From contig DASPIZ010000037.1 of the NCBI GenBank assembly GCA_035628875.1, positions 9,807-73,806 on the forward strand: DNA of 64,000 nucleotides. Direction: 5' to 3'. Origin of the DNA: Ohtaekwangia sp035628875 (GTDB taxonomy: Bacteria > Bacteroidota > Bacteroidia > Cytophagales > Cyclobacteriaceae). Shown here piece by piece: positions 52,984 to 61,242 of the stretch (its first letter is position 1; every line of letters begins with the position of its first letter). A model generated the notes under the pieces. The model had not been told where the DNA came from. It saw nothing but the letters and a program-made list of their open reading frames with translations, and made no database searches. The translations under genes and the position numbers were made by a program.

Positions 52984-54585
52984 ATGAAAAACAGGCTAAA
53001 AAAAATCACGATTACTTTTACCCTGATTGCGCTTTTGCCTGTCGCCTTTATTTTATTTGAACTAGGTTCTGTTAATAAAAACGAACGCATCGTTCGTGAG
53101 ATTTATCAAAACCAATTGGATGCCATTCTTTATTCCGTAAATCAATATTCAGATGATGTGATCAGCAGCTGGGCAAACAGAATCAACATGGGATTATCCA
53201 ACGGAAAGGCTATTTCGGATGATAGTGCCATTTATTCATTGGCTTCTTCCGGACAAATGAGTGCTATACAACAGTTGTATTTTACTAACCTCGATAGTCA
53301 ATCTGTATTATTTGGTTTCGCAGGTGACCCGGAAGATGAATTGAAACCAGTTCTTGATGGATTGGTGAAGCAGCATAAGGATCGGATTGATAGATTGGTG
53401 TCTTATCATGAAGGTGGTTTTCGGAAAATGGAACCATTGGACTCGACGCTGAATGGAAATCGTATTCCCATTATGTTCGTTCTCGATGAAGGCGCGGGGA
53501 CGTACAAACTGGCGGTGCTGATCATCGATTTATCACAGTTTATCCGGAATATACTGGGGCCAAAGATGCAAGCAATTTCTCAGGATAAATTTGTTATTGC
53601 TGCATTCAACAGCATGGATAAGTCACTGATCTATTCCACGGAATCGATACGTCACGGTTCACCAGTAACAAGTGCTTCGGCTTACCAGGCTGTACAACAC
53701 AATTCACAAAAGAAAGCACTATGGCTTTTGCCAGGTTATTACCTGGGCATTTCGTTAAAGGAAGTAACGATTGACGATTTGGTGAAGGATCGCATAACCA
53801 CCACCATCGTAATTCTTTCGTTGCTGATCCTGACGCTTGTTGTAGGCATCGTATTCCTGTATCGCAACATCAAAAGAGAAATGGATTTGTCGGAGGCAAA
53901 GGCTGCGTTTGTATCCAATGTATCACATGAGATTCGAACACCTTTGTCATTAATTAGTATGTATGCTGAAACGCTGGAGTTGGATCGTGTGCCCGCTGAG
54001 AAAAAAGGGGAGTACTATTCCATCATCGCAAAAGAAACGGAACGTCTTTCAAAAATCGTGAACCGTATTCTAAACTTTTCGCAAATGGAAGCGAATAAGA
54101 AAAAGTATGAAATGACCAATGTCCGGTTAAATGATCTTTGCGACGAGATCATGCGCTCCTATTTGCCGCATTTAGACGAGAAAGGTTTTTCAGTTTCGTA
54201 TAAGAAAGAAGATACACTTCCGGTTATCCGGGGTGACCGCGATTCAATTATTGAGGCATTTATTAATCTGCTGGATAATGCGATCAAATACAGCCGGGAT
54301 AAAAAGCAAATAACGGTGGTGACAGGATTTGACAAACATTTTGTTTACGTCGAAGTAAAAGATGAAGGCATTGGAATAAGGAAGGGACATCATCACGCCA
54401 TATTTGAGCAGTTCTTCCGTGCGCCGAGTGGTGATGTGCACGATACAAAAGGTTCAGGACTTGGACTAACATTGGTAAAAAAGACGATGGAGGCTCATCG
54501 TGGTAAGGTAACTGTAGAAAGTATGGCAGGAAAAGGGAGCGCTTTCCGTTTGTCTTTTCCGATGATAAAAAATGAAGAAGTATGA
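52984..54585 (+). CDS. Sensor histidine kinase (second pair)
   Basis: 533 residues. N-terminal membrane helix (8-28), an extracytoplasmic region of about 240 residues, second helix (271-293), then the kinase core: H315 in NVSHEIRTPL, NLLDNAIKYS, DEGIGIRKG and GSGLGLTLVK. No HAMP domain is obvious between helix and His box. Its stop overlaps the response regulator start. Confidence 0.93.
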   Translation: MKNRLKKITITFTLIALLPVAFILFELGSVNKNERIVREIYQNQLDAILYSVNQYSDDVISSWANRINMGLSNGKAISDDSAIYSLASSGQMSAIQQLYFTNLDSQSVLFGFAGDPEDELKPVLDGLVKQHKDRIDRLVSYHEGGFRKMEPLDSTLNGNRIPIMFVLDEGAGTYKLAVLIIDLSQFIRNILGPKMQAISQDKFVIAAFNSMDKSLIYSTESIRHGSPVTSASAYQAVQHNSQKKALWLLPGYYLGISLKEVTIDDLVKDRITTTIVILSLLILTLVVGIVFLYRNIKREMDLSEAKAAFVSNVSHEIRTPLSLISMYAETLELDRVPAEKKGEYYSIIAKETERLSKIVNRILNFSQMEANKKKYEMTNVRLNDLCDEIMRSYLPHLDEKGFSVSYKKEDTLPVIRGDRDSIIEAFINLLDNAIKYSRDKKQITVVTGFDKHFVYVEVKDEGIGIRKGHHHAIFEQFFRAPSGDVHDTKGSGLGLTLVKKTMEAHRGKVTVESMAGKGSAFRLSFPMIKNEEV

Positions 54586-55268
54586 AATCTAAAATTCTTA
54601 TCGTTGAAGACGAGCCCAACATGAGTCGTGGACTACAGGATAACCTTGAATTTGAAGGATATGATGTGGTACTAGCTGAGAATGGGACAGCGGGATTGAA
54701 ACAAATTCTCACCGGTGTTTTTGATTTGATTCTCCTTGACGTGATGATGCCTGAGATGTCGGGGTTTGATGTTTGCCGGAAGACACGTGAAGCCGGAATA
54801 GAAACACCAATTATTTTCCTTACGGCGAAAGGAGAGGAGATCGATAAAGTGGTTGGATTGGAACTGGGCTCTGACGACTACATCACCAAACCATTTAGTG
54901 TTCGGGAGTTATTGGCGCGGGTGAAAGCGGTTTTACGAAGAAGAACATCGTCCCCGGAAAAGGAAAAGGAGCACAATCAAATCGGGAAATTAACGATCAA
55001 CTTTGCTGCTTTTACGGCGGAAGATAGCCAGGGTATTGTGAAGATGTCGCACAAGGAGTTTGAGATTCTCCGGTATCTGGCAGCACATAAGAATACAATC
55101 ATTTCTCGCCACGATTTACTTGAAAATGTCTGGGGCTATGATGAAATGCCGACGACCAGAACTGTAGATAACTTTATTGTTAAACTTCGTCATAAGGTTG
55201 AAATGGATCCAAATGAACCGAAGATTATTCTAACAGTCCATGGTAGTGGTTATAAGTTGATTTTGTGA
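54582..55268 (+). CDS. OmpR-family response regulator (second pair)
   Basis: 228 residues. VEDEPNMSRG acidic pocket, D53 in LLDVMMPEMSG, TAKGEE, K in TKPFS, and a winged helix ending VHGSGYKLIL. It is coupled by a four-base overlap to the kinase. Confidence 0.95.
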   Translation: MKSKILIVEDEPNMSRGLQDNLEFEGYDVVLAENGTAGLKQILTGVFDLILLDVMMPEMSGFDVCRKTREAGIETPIIFLTAKGEEIDKVVGLELGSDDYITKPFSVRELLARVKAVLRRRTSSPEKEKEHNQIGKLTINFAAFTAEDSQGIVKMSHKEFEILRYLAAHKNTIISRHDLLENVWGYDEMPTTRTVDNFIVKLRHKVEMDPNEPKIILTVHGSGYKLIL

Positions 55269-55417
55269 TGGTTATTTACCAGGTGTGGCCGCTTGAGCGA
55301 GAGATTGAGATCTGTTAATCAATAAATGGCAAAATGCTCGTCCAATTGAAGCGACATACTTCTGTTTGGTTACGTATTCAAGGAAAAAAGAATCAGGAAA
55401 ACCATTAAATTTGTCAT

Positions 55418-55627
55418 ATGAAAACTGGAACTTATAATATTAGCTTAGGATTTGATCAAATCCTGGATCTGGTGAAGCAGCTTCCCAGAAAGGACAAGCT
55501 TAGATTATCAAAAGAACTGGAACGTGATATCATCAGCGTGAAGCTGACCTCATTGCTAAAAGCTTTTAAGACAGACGACCTGGATCAGGAAACTATAGAT
55601 AATGAAGTTGAAATCGTAAGAGGTTGA
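55418..55627 (+). CDS. Putative antitoxin of a PIN toxin
   Basis: 69 residues, helical and charged: LGFDQILDLVKQLPRKDKLRLSKEL. This pattern (ILDLVKQLP...KLRLSKELE) is common in short proteins encoded just before PIN-domain toxins in Bacteroidetes. Stop lies five bases before the toxin ATG. The name antitoxin is by position. Confidence 0.6.
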   Translation: MKTGTYNISLGFDQILDLVKQLPRKDKLRLSKELERDIISVKLTSLLKAFKTDDLDQETIDNEVEIVRG

Positions 55628-55632
55628 ATTAC

Positions 55633-55854
55633 ATGCCAGATCAAAGGCTAAATAAGGTAATCATTGATACTAATCTTTGGATTAGCTTTTTGATTGGAAA
55701 AGATCTTCAATCTCTGAAAGACCTAATTATTAATGAGCAAATAAAATTAATTACTACAGATCAGTTATTAAATGAATTGGAACTCGTTACATCAAGAGAG
55801 AAGCTGAAGAAATTTTCAATCAGGAGATGTAAGGGACCTATCTTAACGATTTGA
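55633..55854 (+). pseudogene. Truncated PIN-domain toxin
   Basis: 73 residues from ATG 55633. KVIIDTNLWISFLIG carries the first PIN acidic residue, and ELELVTSREKLKKF follows the family, but the frame stops about halfway; the later conserved Asp residues (CRDPKD and TGD type) are absent. In the next frame a few residues after the break might continue the fold (GTYLNDLSVFEF), but a stop intervenes and the rest is not recognisable. It is most likely inactive. Confidence 0.65.
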
Positions 55855-55901
55855 GCGTTTTTGAATTCCGTAGAATCAGCTTCATCTTTACAGTGCTTAC
55901 T

Positions 55902-55932
55902 TTATGGTTTGAAATTTCGATCCAAACCATAA
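55902..55932. other. Inverted repeat in the spacer after the PIN remnant
   Basis: TTATGGTTTG (55902-55911) and CAAACCATAA (55923-55932) are perfect complements with 11 bases between. No T-run follows on the plus strand. It may be a hairpin or an operator for the jelly-roll genes 170 bases downstream. Confidence 0.35.
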
Positions 55933-56099
55933 GGCAAAAAATGCATTTTATTAGTTTAGTATCACTCGAATACGTGAATTAAGCATAGTCTAATTAATTT
56001 AAATTCTTGTGACAATTTTTTACATCTCTTTACCCGTTAATGACACCGCCTTTTTACCGTGATCGTATTATTGTATTAAAAATACGATAAACCCTGTCT

Positions 56100-57158
56100 A
56101 TGAAAACCGTATCGATCAAAAAGCTACTTTTTGTAATCTTTATTTTCGCTTGTGCTGTCGATGGATGGAGCCAGGAGAAAGAAAAGCATACCAGTGTATC
56201 CGGTGATTGGCGATTCATTCTCGGAGATAATAAAAAATTTGCAAAACCGGAATTTGATGACTCCGACTGGGAGAAGATCTATGTGCCTTCTGAATGGCAA
56301 CGCGAAGGATTCAGGCACTATCATGGCTATGCGTGGTATCGCAAAAAGGTAACGATTGATTATGATAAAAATGATGCGTTATACCTGGAACTTGGAAAAA
56401 TCGACGATGTGGACGAAGTTTACCTCAACGGACATTTCATCGGAAGAACCGGAGGATTTCCGCCGGATTATTTTACAGCATACAATTATAACCGTAGATA
56501 TCATCTGCCAAAAGAATATATCAATAAAGGCGGAAAAAATGTGATCGCTGTCCGCGTATACGATGAGGGTGGCGAAGGCGGAATTATGGGACCTAACGTA
56601 GGGATTTACAACTACATTAATTTCTCAGAAAACAGCATGCACCTTTTTGGAAAGTGGAAATTTCACCTCGATGACGATTTGAAATGGGGAGCTGAGCATG
56701 TCGATGATAGTGATTGGGAAGATATTATTGTTCCTGCTACCTGGGAGTCACAGGGATTTAGTAATTACGATGGTTTTGCATGGTACAGAAAGTCGTTCGT
56801 GCTTCCGCGTTCATTCCAAATTGAGGATATGCTTATTGTGCTTGGTAAAATTGATGATTTGGATGAAGTTTACATGAATGGTAAAAAGATTGGCAGCACA
56901 GGGAGTATGAAACGGAAATGGGCTTCGGATAATGAGTATGATAAATACAGAACATATGCTATACCGGATGAACTTCTTAAACCTGGACAAACCAACGTGA
57001 TCGCTGTACGCGTTTATGATCAAACGGGCTTAGGCGGAATTTATGAAGGCCCCATCACACTATTACCACAAAGTGAGTACAAAGAGTTTTGGAGAAGTTA
57101 CCGGAGTCAATATTATCCCAACGATTTCTGGGAATGGTTGTCCTATTACTTTGATTAA
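56100..57158 (+). CDS. Exported protein with two jelly-roll (GH2-like sugar-binding) modules
   Basis: 352 residues with signal peptide (LLFVIFIFACAVDGWSQ). Two copies of a module of about 150 residues follow, each with W-x-F-x-L start, DDSDWE, VPxxW, GYAWYRK/GFAWYRK, LGKIDDVDEVYLNG or LGKIDDLDEVYMNG and NVIAVRVYD. The fold is like the N-terminal sugar-binding domain of beta-galactosidases, but there is no catalytic barrel. It probably binds a carbohydrate in the periplasm or on the surface. A paralogue follows after 21 bases. Confidence 0.82.
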   Translation: MKTVSIKKLLFVIFIFACAVDGWSQEKEKHTSVSGDWRFILGDNKKFAKPEFDDSDWEKIYVPSEWQREGFRHYHGYAWYRKKVTIDYDKNDALYLELGKIDDVDEVYLNGHFIGRTGGFPPDYFTAYNYNRRYHLPKEYINKGGKNVIAVRVYDEGGEGGIMGPNVGIYNYINFSENSMHLFGKWKFHLDDDLKWGAEHVDDSDWEDIIVPATWESQGFSNYDGFAWYRKSFVLPRSFQIEDMLIVLGKIDDLDEVYMNGKKIGSTGSMKRKWASDNEYDKYRTYAIPDELLKPGQTNVIAVRVYDQTGLGGIYEGPITLLPQSEYKEFWRSYRSQYYPNDFWEWLSYYFD

Positions 57159-57179
57159 TTATATCGAAGGCGAAACAGT

Positions 57180-58199
57180 ATGAAATTGAAGAGGTACGTA
57201 TTTGGTATATTCGTCATCTGTATATTGTCTGGTATTCAAGACGCGGTGGCTGGTGAAAAATGGCGCATGATACTTGACCTGGAAGGGCGCTGGTTATTTT
57301 CGATTGGCGATAATTCAAAATGGGCTTCGCCTCATTATGATGATGCGAACTGGGAGCGCATTGAGGTACCATCAAAGTGGGAGGATGAAGGCTTCTATGG
57401 TTATGATGGTTTTGCATGGTACCGCAAATCATTTGATGGCACGTTACTGAAAAGTAAAACTGATACCTACAACTTGTTCCTGGGATATATAGATGATGTG
57501 GATGAAGTATATTTCAACGGACATAAAATTGGGTCTTCCGGTTCGTTTCCTCCGCGATACCATACGGCTTTTAATGCCTTACGGAATTATTACATCCCCA
57601 ACGTATACATCAATTTCGGCGGAAAGAATGTGATCTCTGTACGGGTTTATGATGCAGAGATTGAAGGTGGAATTGTTTCCGGCGATGTTGGCATCTTTGT
57701 AAATGACGATGATCGCGGACTCGCCGTAAATCTTCGCGGTAGCTGGGACTTTTCCTTATCAAGTAAACGATACAATGACTACCACCAGGAAAAATTTTCA
57801 TCCCGTACGAACCGCCGGCCTCCTGAAGAAGCGAATTGGATTAAGCTAAGTGTGCCTGGTGTATGGGAGAATCAAGGATATCCAAATTACGATGGTAGTG
57901 CCTGGTATCGTAAACAGTTTACAGTTCCAAAAGAATTAAATGGCGATGACCTTATATTGGTATTGGGCAAAATCGACGATATCGATGAAGTTTACCTCAA
58001 TGGAAAGTATGTCGGATCCAGTACACAACACGATAAACTCAGATTTTATAACATCTCAGCCGGAGAAATTATTCCTAGCGCTGTGAATTTGTTGTTGGTC
58101 TATGTTGATGACACCGGCGGATTAGGCGGGATATACGAGGGCCCTCTCGGTCTTATTAAACAGTCAGAATTTACACGCTACGTACGGTGGCGTGATTAA
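57180..58199 (+). CDS. Paralogue with two jelly-roll modules
   Basis: 339 residues with signal peptide (YVFGIFVICILSGIQDAVAG). It has the same two-module plan as the upstream gene: GYDGFAWYRK and LGYIDDVDEVYFNG in module one; NYDGSAWYRK and LGKIDDIDEVYLNG in module two. Module two has a longer, basic insertion (RTNRRPPEEANW). It arose by duplication of the neighbour. Function as above. Confidence 0.82.
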   Translation: MKLKRYVFGIFVICILSGIQDAVAGEKWRMILDLEGRWLFSIGDNSKWASPHYDDANWERIEVPSKWEDEGFYGYDGFAWYRKSFDGTLLKSKTDTYNLFLGYIDDVDEVYFNGHKIGSSGSFPPRYHTAFNALRNYYIPNVYINFGGKNVISVRVYDAEIEGGIVSGDVGIFVNDDDRGLAVNLRGSWDFSLSSKRYNDYHQEKFSSRTNRRPPEEANWIKLSVPGVWENQGYPNYDGSAWYRKQFTVPKELNGDDLILVLGKIDDIDEVYLNGKYVGSSTQHDKLRFYNISAGEIIPSAVNLLLVYVDDTGGLGGIYEGPLGLIKQSEFTRYVRWRD

Positions 58200-58281
58200 C
58201 CGGTTACTCAATCCGCACCAAACGCCCGGCAGGTTGTGCTTTGGTGCGACCAATGCTTACCATTCTTTTTAATTTTTAAAA

Positions 58282-58305
58282 ATGCAACAAGTTATTTTGT
58301 TGCAT
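58282..58305. promoter_or_regulatory. Inverted repeat, candidate operator 1
   Basis: ATGCAACAA, six bases, TTGTTGCAT: perfect 9-bp arms. A further TGTTGCAT half-site lies about 70 bases on. Located between the jelly-roll genes and the sugar operon (spacer 58200-58460). Could be a hairpin terminator of the former or an operator of the latter. Confidence 0.4.
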
Positions 58306-58418
58306 AAAGATTGTGCCGATTCATTTGAATCGCTGTTGAGTAACCATTTCAGTATGTAACAAAACTCTGTTGCATTAAATTATTTCCATCGAACAAAGAA
58401 AAGTTGTGCGTTCAAGAG

Positions 58419-58440
58419 AAATCGATTAGTTTATCGATTT
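58419..58440. promoter_or_regulatory. Inverted repeat, candidate operator 2
   Basis: AAATCGAT, six bases, ATCGATTT: perfect 8-bp arms centred 31 bases before the ATG at 58461. The position over the expected promoter or leader of the sugar operon fits a repressor site, for instance of LacI or GntR type. No such regulator is encoded in the window. Confidence 0.45.
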
Positions 58441-58460
58441 AAACCTTTGATCTCTCTGCC

Positions 58461-59702
58461 ATGCGATACGCTTTTGCGGTATTCTTATCCTTTTTCATTT
58501 TTACAACCCTTCGGGCACAACGATTGGCGACCTTGGAAGTAACCTTGCCGGATCCTTCAGTCGGTATGCAAGTGCCCGTACAAATTGATCTTGATGGAAT
58601 TACATTTGCGCATGATTCACTGTTGAATCTTGTAGTGGTTAATGGCAACAAGAGAACACCGGTTCCATACCAAATTGATCATGCTGATCGTCGCACATTA
58701 CATTGGATCATTGAATCATCTGATTCGAAAGTTAAGCAGCATGTATTTGAGTTGATGATGGGAGATCCGCGAAAATCAGCATCAACACACCTTACAGCAG
58801 CATCCACGAACGGATCCCACACAATTCAGCATGGGAATAAAAAACTGATGCGTTATCAGTACGAAACGCTATACCCGCCAAAAGGTGTCGATAGTGTTTT
58901 CGCAAGAAGCGCTTTCATTCATCCGCTGTGGTCGCCGCATGGTCAGGTGCTCACGCGAATACAACCACCCGATCATTATCACCATTACGGCATCTGGAAT
59001 CCATGGACGCGTGTATTGTTCCGGGGTGATACAATAGATTTTTGGAACCTGTATGAAAGACAGGGAACTGTACGCTTCGCCAATTTTCTTTCCCGGATTA
59101 ACGGTCCGGTATTTAGCGAATACCAAGCGTTGCACGAACACGTTGCCCTCAAAGGAAAAGGAGCCGAAGAAATAGTGTTGCATGAAGTACAATCGGTGAG
59201 GGTGTACAGACCATCACAAAATTATTATTTGATTGATTTTGATATTCAAATGAGTTGTGCAAGTGAAGATCCGGTATTGCTATTGGAATATCGGTACGGA
59301 GGCTTTGGATGGCGCACCACAGAACAATGGCATAAAGGAAACAGCGAAGTGATTACTTCTGAAGGAAAAACGCGAAAAGATGCAGATGGTTCAACGGCCC
59401 GGTGGTGTATCGTGCAGGGCGAAGTTGACCAGGATTATGCCGGTGTGGTAATGATGTCTTACCCTGCAAACTACAATCACCCTGAACCATTGCGCATTTG
59501 GCCCGAGTCGATGTACAATCGTGGTGATATGTTCGCGAATTTTGCAACTACAAAAAACACAGACTGGAAGCTTAATCCCGGACAACGGTATATTTTGAAA
59601 TATCGTCTACTGGTTTTTAACGACAAGTTTACAAAAGAGAAAGCGGAACGGGCATGGCAATACTACAGTTCACCACCTAAAGTTTCGATTAGGACCCATT
59701 AG
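58461..59702 (+). CDS. PmoA-family (DUF6807-like) exported protein
   Basis: 413 residues with signal peptide (FAVFLSFFIFTTLRAQ). The phrase HPLWSPHGQVLTRI followed by DHYHHYGIWNPW is characteristic of the PmoA family found in Bacteroidetes and Planctomycetes sugar clusters. The His-rich DHYHHYGIW may bind metal. Despite the name it has no link to methane oxidation here. It begins the catabolic operon. Confidence 0.82.
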   Translation: MRYAFAVFLSFFIFTTLRAQRLATLEVTLPDPSVGMQVPVQIDLDGITFAHDSLLNLVVVNGNKRTPVPYQIDHADRRTLHWIIESSDSKVKQHVFELMMGDPRKSASTHLTAASTNGSHTIQHGNKKLMRYQYETLYPPKGVDSVFARSAFIHPLWSPHGQVLTRIQPPDHYHHYGIWNPWTRVLFRGDTIDFWNLYERQGTVRFANFLSRINGPVFSEYQALHEHVALKGKGAEEIVLHEVQSVRVYRPSQNYYLIDFDIQMSCASEDPVLLLEYRYGGFGWRTTEQWHKGNSEVITSEGKTRKDADGSTARWCIVQGEVDQDYAGVVMMSYPANYNHPEPLRIWPESMYNRGDMFANFATTKNTDWKLNPGQRYILKYRLLVFNDKFTKEKAERAWQYYSSPPKVSIRTH

Positions 59703-59716
59703 ACATTAACCCTATA

Positions 59717-61105
59717 ATGATGGATAAAAAGAAAAACATTTCCAGAAGAAGATTCCTCGAAACTTCTGCGAAGATCACGGCAACGTCCATTGCGTTCGCG
59801 GGTTTTCCTGCGATCGTTCCAGCTCATGTTCTGGGAAAAAATGCGCCGAGTAACCGGATCAACGTAGGGGCTATTGGAACGGGACGCATTTCACGCATTC
59901 ATGATATGCCTGGTGTGTGGAAGAATGAACTGGCCACGGTAATGGCGGTTTGTGACCTGGATACCAGGCGCGCTGAAGAAGGAAAGCAGCTTGTGAATAA
60001 ATATTATTCGGAAAAAAATGGAAAGCCTTATGACGGCGTTAAGGTATACCATGATTATAATGAGCTTTTGCAAAATAAAGACATCGATGCTGTGTTGATC
60101 AGTACACCAGATCACTGGCATGCACTTATCGCCATAGCGGCAGCGAAAGCGGGAAAGCACATTTATTTACAAAAACCAACCTCACTTACCATTGAAGAAG
60201 GGAGAGCCCTTAGCGATGTTGTACAAAAAGCTGGTGTGACGTTTCAGATTGGAAGTCAGCAACGTTCCTCAACACAATTTCGCTATGCCGCTGAACTTGT
60301 TCGTAATGGTCGGATTGGTGAGCTAAAAAATGTTTACGTTGGTCTGCCAGGTGACCCTTCCGGTGAAGAAGAAGGTGAAATGCCGATACCTAAGAATCTG
60401 AATTACGATATGTGGTTGGGCTCTACCCCGGAAGTGTATTACACAGAAAAAAGAGTTCATCCCCAGGCGGGCTATGATCGTCCGGGTTGGCTTCGATGCG
60501 AACAATTCGGTGCTGGAATGATTACTGGTTGGGGAGCACATCATCTTGATTCTGCACATTGGGCGATGGATACGGAATTAACAGGGCCTGTGGAAGTCTG
60601 GGGTAAAGCTGCATTTCCAACGCATGGGCTATGGGATGTACACGGGATTTTTAAAACCGAAGCAATTTATGGGAATGGTGTGAAGATGATTGTTAGTAAC
60701 GAACTTCCGAACGGAATTAAATTTGAAGGCAGTGAAGGGTGGATATTTGTTACGCGGGGTAATTATCGTGCTACCGCCAGCGATCCTGTTGCCGGCGAAG
60801 TAAAACCATTGGACGCCAGCGATCCAAAGATCATTCAATCCGTTATCGGACCAAATGAAATACATTTATACGAAAGCAGTAATCACCATGGAAACTGGCT
60901 GGAATGTATCCGGTCAGAAAAGCAGACTATCGCTCCTGTTGAAGTGGCCCATCGTGCTTGTTCCGCGTGCCTTATCCATCACATCGCCATGAAACTAGAT
61001 CGTAAAGTTTATTGGGATCCGCAGACGGAAAAATTCAAAAACGATGAAGAAGCAAATAAGATGCTCTCCCGTCCTCAAAGAGCTCCCTATACCATAAAAA
61101 CATAA
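59717..61105 (+). CDS. Gfo/Idh/MocA-family oxidoreductase with Tat signal
   Basis: 462 residues. Twin-arginine signal SRRRFLETSAKITATS, so the enzyme is exported folded with its cofactor. NAD(P)-binding GAIGTGRISRIHD (about 52-64), then the family's EKP-type motif in the variant LQKPTSL, and GGW-type GWGAHHLDSAHWAM with the His pair. It should oxidise or epimerise a sugar with a bound nucleotide. Two ATG codons lie at the start. Confidence 0.9.
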   Translation: MMDKKKNISRRRFLETSAKITATSIAFAGFPAIVPAHVLGKNAPSNRINVGAIGTGRISRIHDMPGVWKNELATVMAVCDLDTRRAEEGKQLVNKYYSEKNGKPYDGVKVYHDYNELLQNKDIDAVLISTPDHWHALIAIAAAKAGKHIYLQKPTSLTIEEGRALSDVVQKAGVTFQIGSQQRSSTQFRYAAELVRNGRIGELKNVYVGLPGDPSGEEEGEMPIPKNLNYDMWLGSTPEVYYTEKRVHPQAGYDRPGWLRCEQFGAGMITGWGAHHLDSAHWAMDTELTGPVEVWGKAAFPTHGLWDVHGIFKTEAIYGNGVKMIVSNELPNGIKFEGSEGWIFVTRGNYRATASDPVAGEVKPLDASDPKIIQSVIGPNEIHLYESSNHHGNWLECIRSEKQTIAPVEVAHRACSACLIHHIAMKLDRKVYWDPQTEKFKNDEEANKMLSRPQRAPYTIKT

Positions 61106-61129
61106 TGCTCATTTTACAATAATTAAACC

Positions 61130-61217
61130 CATGTCGTTTACTTAAGCTTCCATCAACCCGCTCCTTTGGAGAGGGCTCGGGTGGGCAAAGAAAAGCAAGC
61201 TTAAGTAAACGACATTG
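61130..61217. repeat. MITE-like palindromic element, copy 2
   Basis: ATGTCGTTTACTTAAGCTT (61131-61149) and AAGCTTAAGTAAACGACAT (61197-61215) are perfect 19-bp inverted arms. The centre has ACCCG, CTCCTTTGGAG, AGGGCT and CGGGT, matching the core of the copy at 360. End sequences (AATGTCGTT type) are shared. Flanks show only a weak direct repeat (ATAATTAAAC against ATACTCAACC). It lies within the operon between two genes and could form a strong hairpin in the mRNA. Confidence 0.65.
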
Positions 61218-61242
61218 ATACTCAACCGGTAAACATACATTG

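Noticed and set aside
58461..59702. Methane monooxygenase subunit suggested by the family name PmoA
   Set aside because: The protein is soluble and exported, without the membrane helices or partners of the methane enzyme; the name is historical.
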